Assembly (NCBI GenBank): GCA_027604005.1
Contig: JADGJT010000214.1
Span: forward strand, 1 to 40,074
Direction: 5' to 3'
Source: Dinochytrium kinnereticum
Taxonomy: Eukaryota > Chytridiomycota > Chytridiomycetes > Chytridiales > Chytridiaceae
Length of the DNA: 40,074 bases
The number at the start of each line of letters is the position of its first letter. Position 1 is the first letter of the stretch. The notes beneath the pieces were generated by a model, which did not search any database, had not been told where the DNA came from, and saw only the letters and a program-made list of their open reading frames with translations. Shown piece after piece: positions 22,801-33,400 of the stretch. The translations under genes were made by a program, and so were the position numbers.

Positions 22801-24341
22801 TCACCGCGCGATGCATCAACGGCATTCAGAGCCGGTGTTCCCAAAAACAACGCATCCACCCACCCCAGAGGAACAAGTACCGGAAAATCAATCGTTGCTC
22901 CAAACGACATGGCCATCTTGATCCATCTCCCAACCCCATCATCAAGGCATGGAATGGTGTCATTCGACAACAGCCCACCATCATGCGGTAAGAGAGCATC
23001 AGCGACGACACGAAACAGCGGTCTCCCAAAGTCTGGATCCACCTCACCCCTCGTAACCTCCAACAAGGGTGACTCGATTCTCTCCACAAGGCAATGTCCC
23101 CAAAACGTCGACAAGGCATTCCGTGCCCCTCGACCCACCATGAACGGAACGTTCAGGTCCACCTTACGGGTCCACCCAAGCATCGCGAGAGGGGAGAGGT
23201 GAGGCACAAACAAGATCAGGGGGAATCTCTCGGGCAAGGACCTGGCCACTCTCTCGCCACCCAACAACCCAGCGCAACCCCCCAACACAACCCCGGTCAG
23301 AGTCATCTCAGAGCCACCGTCATAATCCTCCATCAAGGCCTCCGCAAGTCGAACAGTTCCAATCCTCTTCATGGCGGTGCATAGCGTCGTGACTCGCCTC
23401 GAGATCTCCTTGACGGGATGAAGGATGGTGAAGGAAAGCCATTCCAGGTTCACGCATGCGAGGAGGTGGCCCAAGGCTGTTCCAGTGAGGAGAGGGCAGG
23501 CATCCATGTTGAGTTTTGCGAGGGAAGGACAGGCGCGAACGATGGAAAGCACATCGTGATCGGTGAGGGTGGGTTGCCATGATACATCCAGGACGGTTAG
23601 GGACGGTAGCAGGAGACTAGACGGCCATGAGGTCGGCAGGGGTTGGAGGGAGGGATCGTTGTTGGGGTTGATGGGCGATTTTGGAAACAGGCGAGGAATG
23701 CCGGATCCTGAGATGAGGAGCGATGAGACGGCGGTAAGATGGTGATTGGATCTCGCTAGAGCGTTTAGGATGCCACGGAGAGTGATGGAATGGCATCTTG
23801 AGAGGTTGAGGTGGGTGAAAGCGGGGGACGCCATCCGCTGAGGCTCCCTTTCCTTGCCATCCATCCTCAACATCATCCTCATCAGGTCACCCGTAATTGT
23901 TCTTGACGAAGACGAGGAGGAGGAGGAGGGGGGCGGGGAGGAGAGGGAGGCACTTGACGCCACGGGTTCCAGTGACGCGATGACGGAGAGGAGAGATTCT
24001 GGGGGGAGATATGACTGGATGCAGGAGGTGATGGACAGGGTCAGAGAGGAAGCCAGCCACCAATGGGATGACGGGGGCGCTCGAGCAAGCGCGGGAGGAG
24101 CTGATGAAGAGGGGGAGGGAGAGATCAGCAGGAGGAGGTCCGTTGGATGGCTGGACGAGAGCAGGGAAGGTGGATGCGAGAGCGCCGTCGCTCTCGTTGC
24201 GGCAGCAGCTGGTGGTGTGGGGCTGGTGATGGGCGGCTGCTGCTGCTGCGTCGGAGGAGGAGGGGGAGGGGGAGCCGGGGGCGTTGAGGGTGGGATGGAG
24301 GAGAGCATCGCTGCTGCTGCTGCTGTTCCGTCGTCCGGCAT
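16855..24341 (-). CDS. Giant uncharacterised protein: Pro-rich N-terminus, LRRs, long helical middle, RS-rich repeats, unique C-terminal domain
   Basis: Two exons: complement of 17724-24341 and 16855-17577, joined in phase 0 across a 146-nt intron (donor GTCAGT, acceptor TTAG), giving about 2446 residues. The start is the first ATG (24341); a possible acceptor (TTTTTTTCAG) just upstream leaves room for a 5' exon. Order: poly-Pro/Ser tract; a short LPPESLLSVIASLEP piece that could be a broken F-box; leucine-rich repeats at ~175-305 (FTHLNLSRCHSIT.., LTVLDVSWQPTLTD.., LAKLNMDACPLLTG..), as in AMN1/F-box LRR proteins; ~900 residues of mostly helical sequence with no family I know; a Ser/Thr/Lys disordered region; RS-type repeats at ~1480-1760; then a 240-residue C-terminal domain (WKVWSQDTYQTALSILIYRDAV.., YALVTTDGVPVSAFVEILR) ending RGRGRD. 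A scaffold or RNA-processing role is possible but unproven. Confidence 0.75.
19060..19900 (-). repeat. Degenerate RS/SP-rich coding repeats within the giant gene
   Basis: On the minus strand a unit close to RGSRR(S/A/V)SPSP(S/L)SRR recurs many times with drift (R..SPSPS, RLGSP, RRLGSPI). The SPxR/SRR content resembles SR splicing-type domains, which are phosphorylated by SRPK/CLK kinases. The same bases read in antisense give a long but spurious open frame. Confidence 0.75.
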
Positions 24342-24630
24342 GCCGACGGCAGCAGTGGTCGCTTTTCCTCTCTGAAAAAAATTCAAAAATATGAGCGACG
24401 GAGACCCTCTGGTGGTCAGCAGGAGACGGCAGTAATATTATTCGCGTGCTCTCTTTCCCTCCAAGGGATGGATGTCCACCACTCGCGCAAAAAACAACGA
24501 CAAGAAACGAAAGAAAGAAAGAGAGAAAGAAAGAAGGAGAGAAAGGTGAGAAAGAACAACTAAAAAAAAAGAAAGAAAAAAAAAAAAAAAAGGGGTGAGG
24601 GTGAGGTGAGCTTGCTGGGTGCAGATCTGA
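24342..24630. other. Short intergenic gap between PAF1 and the giant gene
   Basis: A 289-bp gap containing the PAF1 3' flank (A-rich tract near 24560-24590 on the plus strand) and the promoter/5' leader of the giant gene. A pyrimidine-AG element just before 24374 on the minus strand could be a splice acceptor of a non-coding first exon. Confidence 0.5.
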
Positions 24631-27060
24631 TCAATCCTCCTCCCATCTAATATCTCCATCCTCGTCCTCAACAATCTTTCGGCGCTTCTCATCCCCAGCC
24701 TCCCCTCCTCCATCAGAATCAGAATCAGAATCAGAATCAGACTCAATCGCTCTGCTGCTCCTCTTCTTTCCTGGCCCCTTCTCCTCGGCCCGCAACGCAA
24801 CCTCAAGCTCCTGCTCCAGATCATCAAATTCATCATCGGATTTATCCGACTTATCCGCCGCAGCCTGCTGTGACGCCGTGACATCTGCAAAGGCCCTCTC
24901 ATCTCTGCCACCGTCATCCTTTCGTCGACCTCCGTTACGGGCATCAAGATCAGCTTGAGTGGGATCTTCGTCCTCATCGTCCACACCGTCGTCACCGTCA
25001 TCTGCCTCTTCCATCTCTCGACGAAGAAGAACTTCGCGGAGTTTGGTGCGGCGTTTGCGTTTCTCGGCTTTTGAGAAGGCCCGGAAGGAGAGGTTGTAGT
25101 GGGTCGCCTTTTCCCATTCTTCTTCATCGTAGCCTCTTCGTGAGACTTTGGACTGTGAGGAAGCGGTGTGATTAAGCATGGTCTTTTTTCTTTTTGAGAC
25201 AATATATGGGGGAAAGAGAGGTCATTACCACTGCACGCTTCTTGGTTAGAATCATCCGGTCTCCTAAAGGAGTATAGAAAGCGGCTCCTTCGTCTTCTCG
25301 AATCTCAATAAAGATCATGGGGTTTTCTGCATCAGCTGCCTTTTGCTTAAAGCTGAAATCTCGAACATGGGCATATTCATAGCTCTGGGATTTTCAAGCA
25401 AATAAAGAAAAAATGGAGAAAACCACATTATAAATGGCAAGCACAAAACCCCCCAAAAAAAAATTGGGTAAAAAAAAAAAGAAGCCACAAACCGCATTCA
25501 TGACTTCTTCATCATCCTCGTCAAACAAGAGTCGCTTTGTCCGAATCTTTTGAACGGATTCTGGGGTGGGTGCATAGTAAGCAATAAAGGTGTCGTCGGG
25601 GTCTTTTGGATTTTTTAAAGGCTTGATGATGGCTTCTTCCAGAGGAATATTCACATTATCATCATCCTCATCCTTGGACTGTGAAAGGAGAAAAAAAATG
25701 GAAAATGCATAACCCAGAAATCAGAAAAAAAAAAGAGTCTCGCTTTCCAAATAAAAGAGAAAAGGAAAAGAACCTTATCATTCTGCATAGGATCTCCATC
25801 GTACATAACGAGGCGATACCTATTTGCCCAATTCTCGAAATCTGGATACACAGGAAGAATTTCAGCAGCCGTCAAGTTGGGATTGGTCGGGTGTTTTAAA
25901 GTCGAGACATGAGCCTTGGCAGCAACGTCAAACGTGTTTTCAATGGTCTTGATGATCCTGTCTCGAGGTTGGAGGTTGGCAAACTTCTTTGGAGGAGAGT
26001 TTTGAATAATCTTTTGGGCTCTACTTGATTGGAAAAAGGGTGGGGTTTGGTTTAGCTCAACGTTGGTTTTTTTTTTTTTAAAGCGCATTTCAGCGGAGAT
26101 ATGGAAGGAGAAAAGGTATACTTTGGGGAAGAGTACTAACCTCGCTGCGGGATCCACTTTAGACTTTACCGTGCTGAAATCAGTTGGGACGACTTCACTT
26201 CGTCTCAACCAAGAAGCCAAAGGCCTTGCTGCCTGGATTTCGGTGCCTTCGACTGGTTCGCGGTAAGGAGCAAGAAGCTCCTGATCCTTAGTGTCCAGCA
26301 AGTCCTTCTTATTGACAAAGGTTTCTTTCATGTTCATTTCCAAAACACAATGTCCAACGAGTTGGTCAGCCTATCTTGCCAACACAGCAGTGAAGCAACC
26401 ACCGAGTTTAAAAAGAAAGGTGGAGAGGGGAAATCGCATAGCCCACAACAAAGAACCGTAGCAACAAAAAAAAAAAGAACAGAAAACAACGTGAATTCCA
26501 ACCTTTTCTCCAAAGCAGCCCCAAACTTAACGGCGACACCTTCATCCCCAGATCGTTATCCTTTCCATGAATTTCAATGGGTGTGGTTGTATGGATGGAT
26601 CCATACACATCTTTGTAATGTCGGTCGAGCGGGAAGTTTGGCTTGAGAAGCTTCGGATCGAAAGGGAGAGATGGTAGCGGGTTGATGTAAGAGATGCTGC
26701 AGGGAAAGTCTTGGCCGATCCTAACATCCAGTCGATGGGTGGTTGTTGCAATTTGAGGGAGAAGATGGGTCGAAACGAGTGAGACGTTTGTTTGAAAAAG
26801 ACGAAGGTCGGTCGCAATGGACAGCAAGTAGGATGGGGCAGTTTTCCGACTGCCGCTGTAATCCTCCTCAGTCTTTTCCCTGCTGGTTCCTCTTTCTGAG
26901 TCGAAACAGTTCATGCATCCACCACCAACCGCCCGCCCGTCCGTTCCAGAGGAATAGAGGGACATTCCCCATGCAGTCCCTCATGATTCCTTCCCTCAAC
27001 GGTGCAGCAGGTGGAAGGGTTGCCTCACCTCTTCTGTGACGACGCGGGTTTGGAGGACAT
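24631..27060 (-). CDS. PAF1: RNA polymerase II-associated factor 1 (Paf1 complex subunit)
   Basis: Seven exons in frame: complement of 27029-27060, 26540-26720, 26141-26370, 25774-26020, 25493-25678, 25229-25384 and 24631-25152; 517 residues. The small first exon encodes MSSKPASSQK. Exon 2 then gives the Paf1 hallmark ..YINPLPSLPFDPKLL and DLGMK. Later come LLDTKDQELL, SWLRRSEVVP (the family's ..LRRTEYIS), ENTF, EILPVYPDFENW, FIAYYAP, and YEYAHVRDFSFKQK..IFIEIRED.GAFYTPL..R..LTKKRA, which matches the conserved C-terminal block of yeast and human PAF1. The tail is acidic with Ser-Asp repeats, as usual. Paf1C rides elongating Pol II and supports H2B ubiquitination and H3K4/K36 methylation. The least certain boundary is the exon 2 donor: 26539 is preferred, but a later site is possible. 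The start lies 112 bp from the upstream gene's stop. Confidence 0.92.
24719..24746 (-). repeat. (TCAGAA)n coding microsatellite in PAF1
   Basis: Four to five TCAGAA/TCAGAC hexamers encode the Ser-Asp run near the PAF1 C-terminus. Hexamer changes would alter length without a frameshift. Confidence 0.85.
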
Positions 27061-27172
27061 GATTGCTGTCCTTTGGGGGGGAAAATCTGGACTTTGAAAA
27101 AAATTGGGGTTTGAAAGGAGGCTAAAGACGATGGGTTGAAGGGGCAATCCTCGGACGGATGGGTTTTATTCA

Positions 27173-28570
27173 TCAGGCATCCGCTCTGCGCCTGTAGAGC
27201 CTCACGAAGTGCCTCATGTTGTGCAGCTTGGCTGGGTACGACAGGCCCGGCTGCTGCTGGGGCGTGGGGACGCGATACCATCTTGAGTCCGTCTTTGCCA
27301 CGATATCAAACGCCCTGATCTGATCCAGCAGATTGTAAACCATGTACGTCCTCTGTCCAGCACGCGCACCCGACGAGTCACGATTTGAACGTGTTGGATC
27401 CAGATCCTCTTCTTCGTCCTCCTCCTCTGCATCGACACCAGACTTCCTGCCGCCCTTGCTGCCCAATTCGACCTCTGAAAAGGAGCCAGCCGAATCAACA
27501 ACAAGGAGGAAACTGCCTGGCTTCATTTTGGCCACCAAAGTGCCAACAAGCCGGACAAACTCCTTCTTTGAGGACCCAAGAAGCTCGTTCAGGAGGAACA
27601 AGGCCGTGACAATATCCGCGGATCCGATGCGCGCCGCCAAGTCCTTTTGACGGGCCGTGTCTGCCGTGAGAACGTCGCCACGGGAAAACGTCACGTTGAA
27701 TAGGCTTTGAGGGAGGAAAAACATGTCTCGAGAGGTTTTGGTGAGGGATTGAACAATGTCGCCGTAGTCTGCAATGTCCTGGACGTGGATGTTGATTCCT
27801 CCCCCTGTCGCCAACTTCTTTTCAGCAGATGATACTCCGTCCTCCTGCTCATGATCAACAGATGAGCATGCTGCCGCCATCCCCACAACTTCAGCAGCAG
27901 GTCCAGCCCCAAGTGCAAAAACATTGAGAGGTGTGCTGCTTTCACCCCAGATCGCTTCGGACAACATGTCTCGGATCTGGGGGATGCCGGTGAGGAGATC
28001 CCAGTAGCAAAGAGATCGACCAGCCGTGTACCCCGCTGCGTAAGCAACCAGCTGAGACGGCAGCGTGTCATCAATGCTGAGACCGTCCAAGGACGGTTCG
28101 GCCTCCTGTCCCTCTTTCCCAAATATTCCTTCATAGTTCCTACCCACAAACTTCTCCTTGATCCTTCTGAGAACAACTCCAAGACCAGACCAACCTTCCG
28201 GGATATCCTTCTTCACGGCTGCATCGCAGCCAATCCTGACCGCATCCAATATCGCCTGCTCCATTGTCAAACTGGCCAAAGCCTCCTCCACATCCTCAGA
28301 GGCGATTTGGCTTGTTCTATGTCGGTTGATCCAGCTTCTACGCAGTGCTTGCTCTTGCTGGGCTCGGTGGGATCTTGAGGCGGGGTCTTGAGTGTTGATG
28401 GTGGAATCTGAAGCCTTGGCGGTGTGAGGGCGGGAGCTGCTGGGCCGTGAAGATGCGGAGGACGGTGCGGTGTTGCTGGCGACATCACCGTCGTAGTGCT
28501 GCTGGTGATTGCTGGCCCTCTGCACCTTTTGCTTTGGGCCCTGTCGGGGGGGTTGCTTCACTTGAGGCAT
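27173..28570 (-). CDS. Bmt6-like 25S rRNA uridine-N3 methyltransferase (Methyltransf_34 family)
   Basis: Intronless, 465 residues from the ATG at 28570. Residues 1-85 are Gln/Ser/Pro-rich and likely disordered. The SAM-dependent core has LVAYAAGYTAGRSLCYWDLL, the glycine loop NVFALGAGPAAEVVGMA (~216-230), a DI.DY acidic motif, SADIVTALFLLNELL, and KPGSFLLVVDSAGSFSEVELG. The end has YNLLDQIRAFDIVAKTDSRW(YR) and SYPAKLHNMRHFVRLYRRR. These blocks are those of fungal Methyltransf_34 proteins, whose yeast member Bmt6 makes m3U in 25S rRNA. An acidic low-complexity insert (AEEEDEEEDL) lies between the last two. Assignment to the family is firm by motif order. The exact target base is inferred from yeast. 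Confidence 0.8.
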   Translation of the reverse strand: MPQVKQPPRQGPKQKVQRASNHQQHYDGDVASNTAPSSASSRPSSSRPHTAKASDSTINTQDPASRSHRAQQEQALRRSWINRHRTSQIASEDVEEALASLTMEQAILDAVRIGCDAAVKKDIPEGWSGLGVVLRRIKEKFVGRNYEGIFGKEGQEAEPSLDGLSIDDTLPSQLVAYAAGYTAGRSLCYWDLLTGIPQIRDMLSEAIWGESSTPLNVFALGAGPAAEVVGMAAACSSVDHEQEDGVSSAEKKLATGGGINIHVQDIADYGDIVQSLTKTSRDMFFLPQSLFNVTFSRGDVLTADTARQKDLAARIGSADIVTALFLLNELLGSSKKEFVRLVGTLVAKMKPGSFLLVVDSAGSFSEVELGSKGGRKSGVDAEEEDEEEDLDPTRSNRDSSGARAGQRTYMVYNLLDQIRAFDIVAKTDSRWYRVPTPQQQPGLSYPAKLHNMRHFVRLYRRRADA

Positions 28571-30422
28571 GATAATGTCAGAATCTTCACCACGCAGAAA
28601 AAGAAAAAAAAAGACGGACGCTGCCGTGTCTTCCAGCGACAAACGGGCCGAACAGCAAACGGGTTGAGTGGATTTCAGGAGGCAGCAAGCCTACGGATAT
28701 CAGTTGTTTTCTTCTTCAGTTGGGAGGGGGAGGGGGAAAGGAAGGGGGTGTCGCGGGTTAACGTTGGTTTATGGAAAAACACGCTGTCGATGGACGCAGC
28801 TGAAAAGGTTGACGAGAAGACCCAAGAGTGAGATGAGAACAGCCGAGCATTTGAGGTGAAGCTCTAGTTCCGCCATCTACTCCAACACGTAAGATTCTGT
28901 CTGGCACACCATGGGGGACTCCAACCCAAACCTTGTCTTTCGCGCTGCTCTCATCACCTTTCGTCAAATCCAGGTCTACCGACACAGATACCGTGGAATC
29001 TTATGGGGGATGGGCGGTTGCCTTTCTTTGGTAACTGCAGTGAGGAGAGAGTTACAGGGTTTCGTTCCTTTTTTTTTCTTTCGAGGCAGTGGGTGTCCTA
29101 TCGCCCGCGCATCCTCCGCTCTCCCCTTTTGTTATCGCGAGTCAGCAGCATTCATCGGTCAAACGCGTTCAGACGCCCTCCTCAAATCCCATTCTCGTTC
29201 ACGACACTATTCACGGTCAACCTTTTCAAAGGCCTCATGCGCCAGCAACGTCATGATGAGACAGGGGGTAAACGGCTATGAAACGTACCCCCATCGACTG
29301 GCTTGCATAATCGCGAAACGAGAAACAGCCACATCAAACTGTTTGGAGCATGTGTCATTTACGTTCCGGGAATGCGATTGCTGAGGTGACCTTAGATCAT
29401 ACCGAACCGCACGACGGCATGTACAGACCGACGCGGATGGCGTGGCCCACCCATTGCTCCACACACAAAACACACAGTGAGGAAAGAAGAAGAAGAAAAA
29501 CAACAGACGACCTCCTGCGATAACCCCACCCCGCAACCAAAAAAAAAAACAACCCACGTCAAAAAGCAGTCCAAACCACCCATCACTCGAAATCCATCAA
29601 CCAGAACAACTACAGCCACAAAACCCATAGAAGAGAATTGAAGTATATTAATAAGGTCTGGCCCTCATGTCAATAAGCGCGAAAGCGCAAACAACAAACA
29701 ACCAGAAAGAAAAAGAAAGAAAGAAAAAAAGAAAGAGCGGCTACGACATCAACGAAAGAGAGACGAAAGAGAGATAATAAAAAGACGACGACAAAGACGG
29801 CACAGGAGAGAGAGAGAAAAAAAGGAAAAATAAAAAATAAAATAAAAAGAAGAGGTGAGTGAGGATGACAATCGATCAACGATGTCAGTCTATGAAGCCA
29901 AGCCCCCTTCAAATACAAATAAACGAGAGAAGGAAAAAGAAGAAAGAATAGAAGGAAGGAAAGAAAAGAAAAGAAAAAGAAAAAAAAGAAGAGAGTAGAG
30001 AAGGAGAAATGAAACCGTCTGAAAAAAAAAAAAAAAAAAAAGGAAGGGCAGATCCCTATAATAACGTCGCACTCCAAAAAGAGAGACCGATGACTAGCGA
30101 GGGTTTTCATAAAAACCAGAAGCCGAAAGCCGTCAAAAGGAAAGGTCGAGAGAAAAAACGAAAACGAAGAGAAGAAAAACTCGCGATGAAAAACACGGAC
30201 GCAACCAATAACCAAAACAACCAACACGTAGCAATGCATTCACTCACAATAAGAAGAACAAAGATAACAGAAAAACGCAAAAAAGAAAAAAGGAAAAAAA
30301 AACAACATTTGACCTGGAACCACAAAAGGAATAGAATCGGCATAAAGAACACCGTAAAACCCTCGCCCAACCAAACAATACACACCTCCTCCTTCCCCTT
30401 TCTCTCCTAACCCTAACTCCCC
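28571..30422. other. Intergenic; purine-rich 3' flank of the Sel1 gene, no supported gene
   Basis: From 29650 to 30360 the plus strand is almost pure A/G with few pyrimidines (T/C-rich on the transcribed minus strand), which probably covers the 3' untranslated region of the Sel1-repeat gene. The part 28830-29400 is of balanced composition; a plus frame from the ATG at 28911 (157 codons) and an overlapping minus frame (28758-28985) have no known domain. The segment adjoining 28571 should hold the Bmt6-like promoter. Confidence 0.55.
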
Positions 30423-33400
30423 TCAACCCTCTCCTAAATCTAACCGCTCAACCTCAGTCCTCCTCCTCCTCCCAAAGCCCCTTCTCCCCCTCCCCTCCTT
30501 CCCCCCTCCACCTCTACCGTCTTTCCCAATCGCACCATCCCCAACCCTCCCAGCCACTACAAAGTAATAAGCCGCCGTGTCCCCACTCTTCCGAACCCCC
30601 ACCCCCCCGCCAAAACACTCTCCAAGCCTCACCAACGCCTCTCGAAGCACTTGCTGGTCACTCGTCATCTCCCAATCTTGGGGGGTCAGGTTTGGAGGTG
30701 CCGTTTGGGGCGTTGTGGGGGTGGTCGGGTGGGGTTTGGTTGAAGTTGTGGTTGCTGGTGGGGTTCGATGATTGAGTGTGCGCAGGGGTGGTGGCGGTGG
30801 TGGGGTTGATTCGGATCGGTGACGAGGTGTCGGTGGGGTGGATGTCTGCGTGATGAGTCTTTTGGAAGGCGTGGAGGGCTGTGCTGGTGTGGTGACTTTC
30901 TTGCCTCTCACCACAGCCTCCTTGACGGTTCTCCATCGACGTCCAACCAGACTCGTCGGGGTGGTCGGTGTGGATCCGGTCTGATCTGCGACGGTTGACA
31001 TGGAGGCTCCTCGTTTACGGGGTGATGGTCGGGTTTCTTCTGTCGGTGGGATCGGTGACGTCAGGGCGATCGGCGAGGACACTGGTGGAGTTTGGGATCC
31101 ACCTGTGCGTACCATACCCCCCCTCTCCTCCCCAACTCCAAGTTTCTTCTTCCCGGCAGCAGCGGCGACCTCCTCAATAACCCCAATGGTCTCCCCAGAC
31201 CGTTTCTTCCTCCCCAAAACACGTAACCTCGAGAACGGTGAGGTGGGGGTAGACGGGGACGACACCACGGAGGACCCACCCTCCTCAACCCCAGGAGGCA
31301 AGGCAGCAGGAAGCTGAAGATGCAACGCCAATTTCGACAACTTGCGTCTCATCCTCCCGGTCGTCGACGAAGGTGTTGACGAAGCGACGACAACGGTGGA
31401 GGAGGAGGATCGGTCAAGCTCCACCCCGGTTCCACCTCTTCGACGTTCGGAGATCCAATCAACGATTCTCTCAAGAACAACTACACCTAACCTCTCGTCA
31501 CGTCTACACCCTCTTCCCTCCAACAAACATAACGCGATAAGGTAGGCCGCAACCACATCCCTCTTTGTTACCGCGAGTCGTGCCAGCACCCACATAGCCG
31601 TCGCCGTGTCCCCGCGCTCCTCAAGCCGCCGCGCATCGTCGAGAGTCGGGTTGGGGGGAAGGGGATGGGTCGGGGGGTGAAGGTGTGTTTTCGGGAGGGG
31701 GCTGAGGAGGGTTTGAAGAGGGGATGGAACCTTTTGTGGAGCGTCGGCGACGCTTCTGATTCGTTGGTCCCGGACGTTTGTGCGATGGATAAAGGCAGGT
31801 TGCTCGTCGTTGTATCTGTTCACGCCTGCAAGTGGAACAGGATGAGAAGGCTGGATGGTGCTGGGGGGGGTGTCGTCTTCGTCGTCGGTGTAGTCAAAGT
31901 TTGGGTGGAGGGTTTCGTACTGGGGAGAAATGGGTTGGGGTTGTTGAGGAGGAGACCGGGTTTGGAACCACGGGTGACGGGAGAGGAGTTCGTCAACGGG
32001 TCCATCGTCCATCTCACCGTCAAGCTCTCGCTCGAGCAGATCAATCTCATCATCTTCTTCCTCTTCTTCATCGTCATAATCATCAAACGACTCCCCATCC
32101 TCAAAGGTATCGTCGTAATACCGATCATCATAAAAATACCCATCCGCAGCCTCGGCGTAAGGATGCCCCACAACAGAGGGGTGAGCACTGTCAATCCCTT
32201 GCCGCATCATTGAATCATTATGAAGTGAAGACGAGGCAGTGGAAGGGGAGGTAGAATACGAGTGAGTGGGTGTGGCTGGCTTTACGAAAGAAGTGTAATC
32301 GATCGCTGCTGAGGCGCGTTTGGAACCGGGCCACGGTAGACCGACAGGACGGTGAGATGGTTGAAGGGACGTCGATAGGCTGGGTAATGATCGCTGATGC
32401 ATACGGGAGGGGTTGCCTGGTTGCAGAGAAGATGATAGGTGACGGATGAGTTTGAGGCGTGATAGGAAAAAGAAAAGAAAACAGCGATAAAGAGAAGAAA
32501 AAAATGAATAATTTAAGGAACAGAATGCTTCACTCGAGCTAAAGCGAAAGAAGTAGAAGTGAAAAAAGATTGGCTGACTTTGCTCGCCCAGAAAAGAAAA
32601 AAAAGATAGAAAGAAAAGAAGAAAAAAAGAAATGACCAGCCAGTTTCGCTCGCCATAAAAGAAAAAAAAGGGAAGGATGGCTCGCTTCGCTTGCTCAAAA
32701 AGAATATATAGTGGCTCCCCTCCCCCCCCCAAAAAAAAAAAAAGAACCATAGCCAGGAAAAACTCACCCATGCCCCTCTTCGAACTCCTGAAGACATCTT
32801 CCTCCTCCTCCTCCTCCTCATCCTCCTCCTCCTCACTCCCAGCGCCAGGCACCGACAACGGCACCCTCGCCCTCCACTTCTGACCCTCTTCCTCCCTCTG
32901 CTGCATCAACATCAACATCCGCCTCTGGGAGAACCGCTCCTCATCGTCAGGTGGACTGGGTCTGAGAGCGTCAAGGCTCACCGACACTCTGCGACGAGTG
33001 AAGTTTGGCACCGGAAAGGAAGGAGAGTGATTTGCTGCTGTGACTGGGAGGGTCGGGATGGGTCTTGCTGTTGCTGTTGGTGTTGTGAGAGCGGGTTCGT
33101 CAATCTCAGTGTCTCCGTCGTCGGTTTGGTCGTCATCATCGTCAATGTCATCGCTATCATTGAGATGATTCAGCCCATCCGCCGCTTCTCCGCTACTTCT
33201 CCTCCTCCTTTGTCGATGATGCTGGCCACGATGAATACTGCTGGTGTCGGTTGCGCTCCCAGTTTCGGTTTGATCGTCGCTGTGCGAGCGGTGCTGTTGA
33301 ATGGTTGAGGTGGACATGCGGTTCCTGTGATGATAGTGGGAGGAGGAGGAGGGAGGAGAAGTGGATGCCAGCTGAATGGCAGCCTGAAGATCAGCCATGT

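Noticed and set aside
28911..29384. Plus-strand 157-codon frame with an ATG
   Set aside because: Contains a poly-Phe run from a T tract and no recognisable domain; an overlapping minus frame is just as open.
30406..30418. Second telomere-like site (CCTAACCCTAAC)
   Set aside because: Only two units, next to a pyrimidine-rich gene end; likely chance.
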